A stretch of DNA of 64,000 nucleotides from Lysinibacillus fusiformis (lineage in GTDB: Bacteria; Bacillota; Bacilli; Bacillales_A; Planococcaceae). The notes below the pieces were generated by a model. It did no database searches, had not been told where the DNA came from, and saw nothing but the letters and a program-made list of their open reading frames with translations. Below are positions 8,816 to 17,608 of this stretch, in pieces. The stretch lies in assembly GCF_003049525.1 (NCBI RefSeq), contig NZ_PYWL01000004.1, forward strand, positions 186,001 to 250,000. Reading direction: 5' to 3'. The first letter of the stretch is position 1, and each line of letters begins with the position of its first letter. A program made the position numbers and the translations under genes.

Positions 8816-8838
8816 AGGGGTAGCCCACCCCTCTTTTT
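8816..8838 (+). terminator. Terminator-like hairpin beside the IS end
   Basis: AGGGGT at 8816-8821 pairs with ACCCCT at 8827-8832 and is followed by CTTTTTG on the plus strand. On the minus strand it also lies just past the acetyltransferase stop, but without a T run there. Confidence 0.5.
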
Positions 8839-8843
8839 GTTAC

Positions 8844-9768
8844 CTAATTGAGTTTTGTGAAGTATCTTATCTCTTCTTTATCCGTATAAAAGCCAACCGA
8901 TTCGTATAGAGATAAGGCTGATTTATTTGTCGTTAGTACCATGAGAGTAGCTTTTTGTAGCTTATGAGACTTAAGATATTTCAAAGCCTGTGTAAGCGTA
9001 AACCTTGCAATTCCACGCTTTCTCCATGGTTCACGGACAAAAACGTCCTCAATTACACCGTAGTCTTCTTCCTACCATGTCGTTAGTCCGCCAATAATAG
9101 TGTCTATTTGACGTATGACCATGGATGTCCATAGCTTGTTATTTTTGTATTCAGACAACCTATTAAGACCAAGTGGAGCATCTGGCCAAATTTCAGCTTC
9201 AATATCAAGGTAATCTCTTTCCTCGCTAGATGTCTCCATGCTCCAGTGTGAGAATTGAAACTCCTCCTGAAGTTTTAACTCAAGAACCGGTTCAGTCAAA
9301 TCTCGATTCATGCTATACAAACTATTCAGAGGGAGATATCCTTTTTGGATAAAAAAAATGATTGTTTGCTGTTTCTTTCGAATCGTTACCAACACAAAGT
9401 ATTGTTCCATATTCTTGAGGTAAAGTTACCTTTAATTGCTTTGCTCTTGTTAAAAGATATTGATAGACTTTGTCAAGCAGAGTAGTGTCCTGTTCTCTTT
9501 CATAAATGGTTTTCAGATTAATATATATAGAGTGATTGTTCTCTTTTGAACGACCAGGAGGAACAACGTTAATGATGCTAACTTGCCCCTTAGCGACCAT
9601 TTTCCCATCTTCAAATGCGCAATAAACGTTACTCCAATTATCTTCGTCCCCGACCCACCAAAACATCGCGTTGTCTTTTGCTGTTACTGATTGGTACAAC
9701 TCACCAAGTAAAGGCATATCTCCATGTTCAAAGTTACGAATGAAAAATTCTGTTGGTGATTGGCTCAA
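8844..9768 (-). pseudogene. GNAT acetyltransferase broken by a frameshift and a stop
   Basis: The gene opened at TTG 9766-9768, seven bases after AGGGG, and encoded a tandem-GNAT-like protein of about 308 codons. Frame 1 runs to '...NDSKETANNHFF'. An 8-T homopolymer near 9352-9359 then carries one extra base; removing it restores 'NHFFIQKGYLPLNSLYSMN' and the next 95 codons. A TAG at 9072-9074 (LTTW-stop-EEDYGVIEDV) interrupts again, after which the acetyl-CoA domain continues ('VREPWRKRGIARFTL', 'NKSALSLYESVGFY') to the true stop at 8844. Two independent lesions make a non-functional gene the likely reading. The V-R-x-x-W-R-x-R-G-I-A loop shows the acetyl-CoA site. Confidence 0.85.
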
Positions 9769-10382
9769 AATAATACCCCTCTCAATAGTAGGGGGTTCCG
9801 CAGTTTAGAGGGCTAGCTATTCGTTTTCCCTTGAAAAATTTGCCCTTTGCTAACATTTGTTCGCTAACAGTAAAATGCTTAATTTACTATTATTACCATT
9901 AAAATAACGCACTTTAATACTTGTATCTACAGATTTTTATCTCTATATTAATTTTTTTCAACAAGTATATAATCCAATTTCGAGAACACCCTAATTCTAT
10001 TCTTTTAATAAACCTTCAATGACAAATTCAATTAAAATTTATGAATATATCATTGATTTATTATGTATTTAAAAAGATTCCTTTGTTTCGCGTTGGATAG
10101 CCCGATATGAGTAATCAAAGAATCTCTTTTTATCATATAATTCCTGGATTCACTAGTGATTTGAGTATTTGGATACAGATTTAAAAAAATATATAGTTCT
10201 TAAAGTAAATGAGGTAGCCGTTATAAGGTATATAGTGCATCTAAATAATATATTATTTTTCGAGTGCTTTTTAACTATTTTTTCGGTTATAATGAGAAAA
10301 ACACGAAATATGATTCTAGTTTTATAACTAATGATTCTTGAATTAGTCATGTAATCTATACAATATCGAAGGGGAACTAAGC
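9769..10382. other. Long intergenic region upstream of the chemoreceptor gene
   Basis: About 610 very AT-rich bases with no supportable gene on either strand. The only structure seen is a hairpin with a T tail (10075-10135). No clear sigma-A or sigma-D promoter is visible just before the chemoreceptor gene. Confidence 0.5.
10075..10135 (+). terminator. Orphan terminator-like hairpin
   Basis: AGATTCCTTTG pairs with CAAAGAATCT across a loop of about 30 bases, with one bulge, and CTTTTTATC follows. No gene upstream on this strand explains it. Confidence 0.35.
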
Positions 10383-11882
10383 ATGTTTTTAAAAAAAGAA
10401 CGGAACATAACAATTGGCGATCTTATTAAGTTGAGTGAGGCTCAATTGCAAATGGCTAAACAGGGTCAATATGATTATGAGTATACTTTAGCTTCAACAA
10501 ATGATGAGGAATTAAAACAGTTAGTACATAATTTAAATCAAGTAAATAGGCTTCGGAAAGAATCTGAAGATCAATTGCAGAAAAAATTGGGTAATGTATT
10601 GGAAAGTAATGAAATTGGTCTTTGGGAATTACAAGTATTGAACGGACGCTTGGATGATCCAAACAATGTTTTTACAGCTTCGACAGAATTAAAAGAGCTC
10701 TTAGGATTCAATAGTTATGCTATTAAAGACAGTTTTCAAGATTTTTTGAAGGTAATTACAGTGGCGCATCGTTCTGATTTTAAAGAGATGCTAGAGGAGA
10801 GTTTAGAAACACAAACTCGTTTTAATATGGAGCATTTGATATGCTGCCGTGACGGTCAAGAGCGCTGGATACAGACTACAGGAATTGCTTCTCATCTTGA
10901 AAATGATCAGTATCAAATAATTGGTTTGATGATGAATATTCATGATAAAAAAATAAACGTTGAAAAATTACAGGGATATGTAACACGTTATGATTTAATC
11001 AATAAAGCTCTAGTAGAAGCGCCATGGGATATGATTGTAGATCAAGGTGATCCATTAAATCCACAAAATTCCTTTTGGTGGAGTGAACAATTTCGAAGAA
11101 CATTAGGCTTCAAGGATGAACTCGATTTTCCAAATATTATGAGCTCTTGGAGTGATCGCTTGCATCCAGAGGACAAGCAGCTTGCATTAGATGCGTTTAG
11201 TGCCCATTTATTAGATTTTTCTGGGCGTACGCCATTTCAAGTAGATTATCGCCTTCAATTAAAAACAGGTGAATATCGCTGGTTTCATGCAAATGGTACA
11301 ACGCTTCGTAATAGTGAGGGAGCTCCTTTGCGAGTGGCAGGAACTATTCGAGATATTACACATGAAAAAATGAAAGAGCAAAATGTGCAAGAAACTATGA
11401 CACGTATGGAGGAATTATCAGCTTCTATTAATCAAATGGTTGATGGCATTAATTCTATTACTATGCAGGCACAGGAACTGGCGAACACACAGGAAAAAAC
11501 AACCGAAGCTGCCAATGATGCGAAAGGGGTAGCAGATGAAACACAGATTATATCACATTTTATTCGAGAGATAGCAGATCAGACAAATTTACTAGGGTTA
11601 AATGCTGCAATAGAAGCCGCACGTGCAGGAGAACAAGGAAAAGGTTTTGGTGTAGTAGCTGAAGAGGTAAGAAAATTAGCAGTTAATTCGGCTAAGGCAA
11701 CAGGTAATATTGAATCAAGTTTAATGCAAATAAAGGTCTCTATTGATACAATTATTGACTATATGGATAAAATTAGTGAGCTTGCGCAAATGCAGGCGGC
11801 TCTTACAGAACAATTGAATGCCTCGGCAGATGAAATTGGTACAATGTCACAGGATTTGGTGGAATTTTCAAAGCAACAATAA
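10383..11882 (+). CDS. Soluble PAS-PAS methyl-accepting chemotaxis-type sensor
   Basis: A 499-residue protein without membrane segments. After a short helical start come two PAS domains (about 75-190 and 205-335; the second ends with a PAC motif 'GEYRWFHANGTTLRNSEG'), then an MCP signalling hairpin. The hairpin tip 'IADQTNLLGLNAAIEAARAG' lies near residue 396 and is well conserved, so it should bind CheA/CheW. It resembles cytoplasmic energy or redox sensors of the Aer2/McpB kind. No cofactor-binding residue can be named. The start has GAAGGGGAAC nine bases upstream. It is the only large apparently intact gene between the pseudogenes here besides the glycosyltransferase. Confidence 0.85.
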   Translation: MFLKKERNITIGDLIKLSEAQLQMAKQGQYDYEYTLASTNDEELKQLVHNLNQVNRLRKESEDQLQKKLGNVLESNEIGLWELQVLNGRLDDPNNVFTASTELKELLGFNSYAIKDSFQDFLKVITVAHRSDFKEMLEESLETQTRFNMEHLICCRDGQERWIQTTGIASHLENDQYQIIGLMMNIHDKKINVEKLQGYVTRYDLINKALVEAPWDMIVDQGDPLNPQNSFWWSEQFRRTLGFKDELDFPNIMSSWSDRLHPEDKQLALDAFSAHLLDFSGRTPFQVDYRLQLKTGEYRWFHANGTTLRNSEGAPLRVAGTIRDITHEKMKEQNVQETMTRMEELSASINQMVDGINSITMQAQELANTQEKTTEAANDAKGVADETQIISHFIREIADQTNLLGLNAAIEAARAGEQGKGFGVVAEEVRKLAVNSAKATGNIESSLMQIKVSIDTIIDYMDKISELAQMQAALTEQLNASADEIGTMSQDLVEFSKQQ

Positions 11883-11974
11883 AATTAAAGAGTATTTCGC
11901 TAGTTGATTATTTAACGTCAAGTGACATTAAAAAAGCTTTTATATAAAGCAAATAGGGGAATTCTCATTAAAAT

Positions 11975-12017
11975 AACCAGGGGCTCATAAAATTTTTTAT
12001 GAGTATCTGGTTTTATT
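11975..12017 (+). terminator. Terminator after the chemoreceptor gene
   Basis: AACCAG, three bases, then CTCATAAAA pair with TTTTTATGAG, three bases and CTGGTT in a two-part stem, followed by TTATTT. Confidence 0.8.
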
Positions 12018-12139
12018 TATGAGTTTTAAAAAATGCCCTTTTTGGCGTTCAGTACACCGAGTGCTAGCAGAGATATACTTAGATCAACAGCTAAGAGACT
12101 ACTTAAAAGTCCCACAGTAACATATCTTATTTCTATTTA

Positions 12140-12575
12140 TAAAAAGATTACTAAACAACAACACTTGACGCTGTATTAGGTCCGAATTTAGTAGAAAATA
12201 TGGGTAGATTTGCACTGTTAATTGGGATTCCTCCCCTTGCGGGACCGTTTATATTATCGTCTATCGCTTTTTGGCAGGGTTAGTGCTTTTATTTTGTTAC
12301 GTCCTGATCCATTAAAAATTGCAACAATGATAGAAGCAAACAGACAAGAAAATGAGCTTGGAAATAAGACAGAATCCTTAAATAAAAATGCTCTAAATAA
12401 AAGAGGTCTTACAGTCGGTGCAACGGTTATGGTTCTTACTCAGATTGTAATGGTTGCTATAATGAGGATGACACCAGTACATATGAAACCTCATGGTCAT
12501 GGTTTATCGGAGGTTGGAATTGTTATAGGATTTCATGTAGATGTTATGTATCTTCCGTCGATCGTAACAGTGATT
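12140..12575 (+). pseudogene. Central fragment of an MFS drug transporter, with a frame break
   Basis: One frame reads 'LGPNLVENMGRFALLIGIPP' then 'LAGPFILSSIAF' and stops; after a shift near 12270 it continues 'FILLRPDPLKIATMIEANRQ', a cytoplasmic loop typical of Bacillales MFS exporters, then 'LSEVGIVIGFHVDVMYLPS' and is cut by the IS3 fragment near 12575. Both ends of the gene are missing. Just upstream, the minus strand at about 12035-12115 encodes a hydrophobic tail ('VGLLSSLLAVDLSISLLALG') that looks like the end of another lost membrane protein. Confidence 0.7.
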
Positions 12576-12941
12576 CTTGCCTTGTAGTAGTCACGTTCTT
12601 CTTCCATATCTTTGAAGTGAATCCGTTTGCCTTTTAACGGATTTTTTATGCCTTTCGCCCCCGATCCAGCAGATGGAAGACGGTTAAACGCGTCAATCGA
12701 CTCTACTTCTTTAAACTCTCTCACCCATACCTTCACTTGTGAAACATTACGAATCTCGTATTTTTCCGCAATCTTTTGCATACTTTCTTCTCCCGCCAAA
12801 TAAGCCTGTACTACTTCTAATTTCAACTCAGTTGGATACGTATTATTCTTTCTCGACATCGAAAAATCCCCTTTAAGTATAATGTTATCTACAGCGTACT
12901 GTAGTTTTTTTAACATTGTCTACCTAAAGGGGATAATATCA
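12576..12941 (-). mobile_element. Second IS3-family left-end remnant, joined to the MFS fragment
   Basis: On the minus strand the element begins at 12941 with TGATATTATCCCCTTTAGGT followed by AGACA, an IS3-type terminus. OrfA starts at ATG 12859 after AAAGGGGA and reads MSRKNNTYPTELKLEVVQAY with a helix-turn-helix ('KYEIRNVSQVKVWVREF') up to 'EEERDYYKAR'. There it runs into the MFS sequence; the downstream coding region and right end are gone. Its OrfA differs from that of the remnant at 8.7 kb, so these are two separate elements. Confidence 0.8.
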
Positions 12942-12984
12942 GTTGTGATTTTTGGCAACATAGTTTTTTTTAGTAATCAATTAG

Positions 12985-13449
12985 TTATCCCCATACTGTC
13001 AAACTGGTACGTGTATCATTTTCGATAGTGATATAGTTAATATTAGTGTAATGAAAACTTTTTGCACGTTCGAAAAGTTTATGAGTAATTGACTCATCTT
13101 TTGAAAAAATTGAGACATAGCATGAATCTATAATTAAAAGTGCAAGTTCACAAGTGCTCTTTAAAAAATCGTCATAACTTTTAATTTCTACTACCTCTTC
13201 CATATTAGGAAAAGCCTTTAGATCCGTAAATATTAAATAATATTCTTTAGTTGAAATATATTCTAAGAATGATGGACCATTTAAACTAACACTGTGGGGG
13301 AATAAATCTGAACCAAGTGTTCCTTTTTCTATTTTGTAAGACTCTCCAGGACCTACTGACCAATACCAAGAAGGATCAATGATATTTGAAAAAATATCAG
13401 ATAAAAACTTGCCATACTCATTATTAATCTCGAAAGAAATACCTCGCAT
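12985..13449 (-). CDS. DUF2691-type protein of unknown function
   Basis: A 154-residue soluble protein beginning MRGISFEINNEYGKFLSDIF, which fits the Bacillales DUF2691 family (start 'RGI(S/T)FEI(P/N)NEYG'). A central 'YYLIFTDLKAFP' and a later 'LLIIDSCYVSIFSKD' suggest an alpha/beta fold. No catalytic motif is seen and no function is known to me. An AAAGGATG ribosome site precedes the ATG. The gene stands alone and appears intact, just outside the pseudogene strip. The family assignment is from memory of the N-terminal pattern. Confidence 0.6.
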   Translation of the reverse strand: MRGISFEINNEYGKFLSDIFSNIIDPSWYWSVGPGESYKIEKGTLGSDLFPHSVSLNGPSFLEYISTKEYYLIFTDLKAFPNMEEVVEIKSYDDFLKSTCELALLIIDSCYVSIFSKDESITHKLFERAKSFHYTNINYITIENDTRTSLTVWG

Positions 13450-13623
13450 TTTAACATCCTTTCTTCAAACTACTAATTTTATTATAAAACAAAAAAATCT
13501 ATCAATTACAAAATGTAATTCACTGGGCAACTCTCAATAGAAAAGTGTATAATTTAGCTTATATTGGAAAATGCAGACGTCTATGCATACCTAAAATAAG
13601 CAAATCATGTAGGGGAGTATAAA

Positions 13624-14772
13624 ATGAGGATAAAAATTATCATAACAGTAGTCATTTGTTTATGGATGTTGCCATTTAGTCAAACAGCGCAGGCAGCAAA
13701 TCTTAGTGAACATTATCATGATATTACAGACAATGATCTTCATAACAGTATCATTATGTCGCCTGAAAGCTCAAAGGCATTTGTCAATGGTAATATGGTT
13801 TCTGCAGTACAGCCACTTATCAAAGATGGAAGAACCTTAGTGCCACTTCGCTTTATTTCTGAAGGGTTTGGCGCAAAAGTCGATTTCAATGCTAAAAACA
13901 ATACTATAACTATTAAAAATTCTGATAAAATCATAACCTTGAAAATCGGAAACAAGGCTATTGATGTGAATGGCCACTCGATTCAAATGGACGTTGCGGC
14001 TAACCTTCATCATAATTCTACCTATATTCCTTTAAGATATATAGGGGAGGCTTTTGATAAGAAAGTAGTTTATTTAAAAAATGAAAACCTACAACCTTAT
14101 AGTTTGATTATGATTAGGGATGTAAAGGCAGCGGAGCTTGAAAATCTTAAACTTGTCCGCATTTGTGAATGGCTATTTCAGGGGAAATCAATTGTCTATA
14201 GCGATCGTTTTATGGCAGTGATCCAAGAGAAGGGTCAATTATTCTATAGCAATTATTTTTCTGATTTTGAACCATTTGTTTATAAGGAATTTGTTGAGGA
14301 TAAAAATATCATCAAATTAGGGGATATTTGGATTAAAACAGATATGGGCAATTTTTATATGGACTACGCCTATAACACTACAAGAGAATTTATTTTATAT
14401 TATGTGGATGGACAATCCATTTCAAGAGTAGCCGTAGAAAAAGCACCGATTAAAGCTGTAAAACCTTATGAGAATAATGTCTATTATCTAACGAGATATG
14501 AGCGTGGTATTGTATATGCTCATGAAACGAGTAATTTAAAATCTGCAACACGAACAAATGGCCAATGGGTTACTGATTATTTAGGCAAGCAAGGGTTTTA
14601 TTATGGTTTTGATACGATAGGCAATTCATATAACTGGAAAATAAATGATAACGGCATCTATATTTTTGGTTATAATAGATTTGGGAATTTAAGCTCAGAT
14701 GATAGAAAAAAAACTTTTGGAAATTACAGGGTAGACGTAAAGGGGCATAATCATGAGGTATTACACCCTTAA
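13624..14772 (+). CDS. Secreted protein with copper-amine-oxidase-like stalk domain
   Basis: A 382-residue protein with a signal peptide (MRIKIIITVVICLWMLPFSQ, cleavage near AQAA). Residues of about 50-145 form the Cu-amine-oxidase N-terminal-like repeat: 'DGRTLVPLRFISEGFGAKVD' and 'STYIPLRYIGEAFDKKV'. This domain is common in Bacillales cell-surface proteins and carries no oxidase activity; it probably binds wall or substrate. The C-terminal 230 residues are tyrosine-rich, beta-propeller-like and unassigned. GTAGGGGAG lies just upstream of the ATG. A second stalk-domain protein is at 39.3 kb. Confidence 0.75.
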   Translation: MRIKIIITVVICLWMLPFSQTAQAANLSEHYHDITDNDLHNSIIMSPESSKAFVNGNMVSAVQPLIKDGRTLVPLRFISEGFGAKVDFNAKNNTITIKNSDKIITLKIGNKAIDVNGHSIQMDVAANLHHNSTYIPLRYIGEAFDKKVVYLKNENLQPYSLIMIRDVKAAELENLKLVRICEWLFQGKSIVYSDRFMAVIQEKGQLFYSNYFSDFEPFVYKEFVEDKNIIKLGDIWIKTDMGNFYMDYAYNTTREFILYYVDGQSISRVAVEKAPIKAVKPYENNVYYLTRYERGIVYAHETSNLKSATRTNGQWVTDYLGKQGFYYGFDTIGNSYNWKINDNGIYIFGYNRFGNLSSDDRKKTFGNYRVDVKGHNHEVLHP

Positions 14773-14921
14773 AGTTTGCGTATTCATGATACAGTTGGCT
14801 GGTTTAGGTTCTGTAGTGTACGGATCCTGAGCTAGTCAATTTTTGCTTACTAGGTTTGTTATGATTGGAATGGGGGCATGGCCATTTGTTTGATTTTACT
14901 TTCCGGCACTTACATGTTCTA

Positions 14922-15122
14922 TTATTTGCGTTGCTTTTTAATATAAAAAATAAACCAAATATAATATATGATTACAACTAGTGACAAACCTAATGAAACA
15001 TATTTATTTTGCTCATTGGGCAAAATAATAATAGAAATAATAGCTAATATAAAGGCGGGGAATACCGTGTAAAACCAGATTCGCACTGCTTTATTTTTAA
15101 AAGAAACTTCAAATCGATCCAT
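14922..15122 (-). CDS. Small two-helix membrane protein
   Basis: A 66-residue protein with two hydrophobic helices ('IWFYTVFPAFILAIISIIIL' and 'YVSLGLSLVVIIYYIWFIF') and a positively charged tail KKQRK. A ribosome site (GAGGTG, seven bases before the ATG) supports translation. I do not recognise a family. It is convergent with the preceding stalk-protein gene. Confidence 0.5.
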   Translation of the reverse strand: MDRFEVSFKNKAVRIWFYTVFPAFILAIISIIILPNEQNKYVSLGLSLVVIIYYIWFIFYIKKQRK

Positions 15123-15708
15123 ACAAGCACCTCATTTATTGATCCTAAAGACCATTGTTTGGATAGTTGGAAATGATTTCCTAATAGAAAATATACCATA
15201 GTAAAATAAAAAATAGAAGTAAAATGGTAGGGTGACGGATAAAACTAGCTCATTAAGGTTATCGATAAATATCTTTTCTCCTGTAACTTTATTTGAAGTT
15301 GATGCGTCTACTTAGTAGTGTATTTAACTATTTTTGAAAAAGAATAGTAAATTCACATCATTTACCAAAGGGTTTTTAGTTGCTTGTCGACAAAAATATA
15401 GATTAAAATGATTCTGACTGTTTTTTTATCAGGAACAATGTATCCTGATTATCTACTTGTGCCCGCAAGCACATCCCCGTTTTGACTGCTTACTATAAGT
15501 GATGAAACAAACCTTGTCTGCAAATCGGAAAAATATCCTAATCCTTTATATGATGGAATACACGATAATTTCATAGAAAAATACTGTAGAAAATGATATG
15601 CCTTATGGTCGTAGGCAAAAAATCAATAGGACATTCAGCTCTTTCAAGTGGCAGAAATGATGATAAAATAAACATGTTATTGGAAATATTAACTATCGGA
15701 GGTATATT
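15123..15708. other. Geneless region of about 590 bp
   Basis: No supportable ORF on either strand. A 7-bp inverted repeat (ATCAGGA...TCCTGAT, about 15428-15450) is present, but its T run lies before the stem on the plus strand, so it is not a terminator there. The GGAGG site at about 15698 belongs to the oxidoreductase gene. Confidence 0.5.
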
Positions 15709-17595
15709 ATGGGTAAAGGCTTATTGTGGACAGCCACTGCAATCTTAGTAGTTTTACTTGGGTTTGGAAGCTACTATTTTATCAAAGAAATAACAAACTC
15801 TATGGCATACAATAAATTAGTGGATGAGTATAAAAAGCCAGTACCAATTAACAATATAGAGTCTGAATATGATGTAATTGTCATTGGTGGTGAGCCTGAG
15901 GGTGTCGCTGCTGCGGTTGCTTCAGCACGTAATGGGGCTAAAACATTATTGGTAGAAAAACGTGAAGAATTGGGTGGATTATTTACATATGGGATGCTAA
16001 ATTTTCTAGATATTCCACGTGATGGTCATAATAACTCCATCAGTGAAGGTATTTTTAAAGAATGGCATGAGCTAGTGAGAGGCAATGATGCTTTTGGTAT
16101 CGTCGGAGCTAAAGCAGCGTTTAAAAAGCTGATTGATGAGGAACCCAATTTAACATTGTCGGTGCAAACGGAAGTTGTCAAAGCGAATCTTCAACAACAG
16201 CAACTAACGTCTGTTGAGCTAAAAAATGAATACGGTACATATGTCGTTAAAGGAAAATCATTCATAGATGCTACACAGGATGCGGATTTTGCTACGATGT
16301 CTAAAGTTCCTTTCTTCGTTGGTGGTGAAGATATAGGGATAAAGGATAAACGCATGGCTGTAACATTAATGCTTCACTTGAAAAATGTTGATTGGGATCA
16401 AGTAAAAAAAGCGGCGAAGTCAGATGTATTTGGCGGGGCTAACTTGAATCATACCGTTATGTGGGGCTTTACCAAGCTTCATGATGAATATACACCTTTA
16501 CAAGAAGGTACAAGATTAAGAGGGTTAAATTTAGCGCGAGTGGATGATGAATATTTTATTAATGCCTTACAAATTTTTGGTATTGATGGCTTAAATGATC
16601 ATTCGAAGCAGGCGGCCATTGCTGCTGGTAAAAAAGAAACATTGCATGTACTTAAATATTTACAGGAAAACTTCCCTGGATTTGAAAAAGCAGAAATTGT
16701 CAGCTTCCCAGAAGAGCTTTATGTACGAGAAACAAGACATATCTGGGCGGAATATCAATTACCAATGTCCGATATTTGGCAAAACCGAGATCATTGGGAT
16801 AGCATTGGGATTGCTTCTTATCCAGTAGATGTGCAGGCTCAAACACCCCATGATTATGGCTATGTTATTTCTGCACCAAAGCAATATGCGATTCCTTTCC
16901 GATCTCTAGTACCAAAGGATATCGATGGTTTACTTGTTGTAGGACGATCTGCAGGTTATTCATCTTTAGCAGCGGGAAGTGCCCGTATTGTTCCAACCGG
17001 TATGGTGACTGGGGAAGCGGCAGGGACAGCGGCAGCACTGGCTCTTCAACAAGATGTTACTTTTAGAGAAATGAGCAAGGATAAAAAATTAATTGCTACG
17101 TTAAGAGAGCAGTTGGATAAACAAGGTGCCTATATCGATTCATTTTCTGTGGACTATCCTTATCAGGGCGAATGGTATGATGAAGCCATTCAATCGTTAA
17201 TTAACTATGGACTTGTAGTGGGCGGTTATGATAATGATTTAAAGGTCGACAGTAAAGCAACGAAAATTAAGTTTGCTAAAATGTTTAAAGAAAGTATGAT
17301 TCGTGCCGGCGGAGAGAGTACAGCCGATAAGAAAGATAAGCTGGAGATTGTCATAAATAAGGTATATAGCACGGGTGATGAAGCTATTACGCGAGATGAG
17401 CTGGCGCAATATTTGGCAGATGTGCTTATCGATGAATCGACTGGAACAAGCTGGGAAAGCTTAATTGATCAAGAAATTGTTACTGAAAAAGTAGCGAAAA
17501 AAGTGAAAGATAATAAGCAACTGAAATTAAAAGAGATGTATGCCATCATGGCAGATGTCATTCATTATATAGAAAAAGAACGTTCCTCTAAATGA
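15709..17595 (+). CDS. Membrane-anchored FAD-dependent oxidoreductase with SLH-like C-terminus
   Basis: A 628-residue protein. Residues 5-25 form an N-terminal membrane anchor ('LLWTATAILVVLLGFGSYYF'). From about 52 a Rossmann dinucleotide motif follows ('YDVIVIGGEPEGVAAAVASA') with 'LLVEKREELGGLF', typical of FAD-dependent oxidoreductases; 'DATQDADF' and the late FAD motif 'LLVVGRSAGYSSLAAGSARI' complete the fold to about 450. After 'YQGEW' the tail 'YDEAIQSLINYGLVVGGYDN' resembles an S-layer homology domain, which would bind wall polymer. The enzyme would then work outside the membrane. Substrate unknown. GGAGG lies seven bases before the ATG. Confidence 0.78.
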   Translation: MGKGLLWTATAILVVLLGFGSYYFIKEITNSMAYNKLVDEYKKPVPINNIESEYDVIVIGGEPEGVAAAVASARNGAKTLLVEKREELGGLFTYGMLNFLDIPRDGHNNSISEGIFKEWHELVRGNDAFGIVGAKAAFKKLIDEEPNLTLSVQTEVVKANLQQQQLTSVELKNEYGTYVVKGKSFIDATQDADFATMSKVPFFVGGEDIGIKDKRMAVTLMLHLKNVDWDQVKKAAKSDVFGGANLNHTVMWGFTKLHDEYTPLQEGTRLRGLNLARVDDEYFINALQIFGIDGLNDHSKQAAIAAGKKETLHVLKYLQENFPGFEKAEIVSFPEELYVRETRHIWAEYQLPMSDIWQNRDHWDSIGIASYPVDVQAQTPHDYGYVISAPKQYAIPFRSLVPKDIDGLLVVGRSAGYSSLAAGSARIVPTGMVTGEAAGTAAALALQQDVTFREMSKDKKLIATLREQLDKQGAYIDSFSVDYPYQGEWYDEAIQSLINYGLVVGGYDNDLKVDSKATKIKFAKMFKESMIRAGGESTADKKDKLEIVINKVYSTGDEAITRDELAQYLADVLIDESTGTSWESLIDQEIVTEKVAKKVKDNKQLKLKEMYAIMADVIHYIEKERSSK

Positions 17596-17608
17596 GGAGC
17601 GTTTTTTT
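17579..17608 (+). terminator. Terminator overlapping the oxidoreductase stop codon
   Basis: AACGTTCCTC (17579-17588) pairs with GAGGAGCGTT (17594-17603), and seven Ts follow. The TGA stop at 17593-17595 lies in the hairpin. Confidence 0.85.

Noticed and set aside
15428..15450. ATCAGGA...TCCTGAT hairpin as a terminator
   Set aside because: The T run precedes the stem on the plus strand and is an A run after it on the minus strand, so neither direction fits a terminator.
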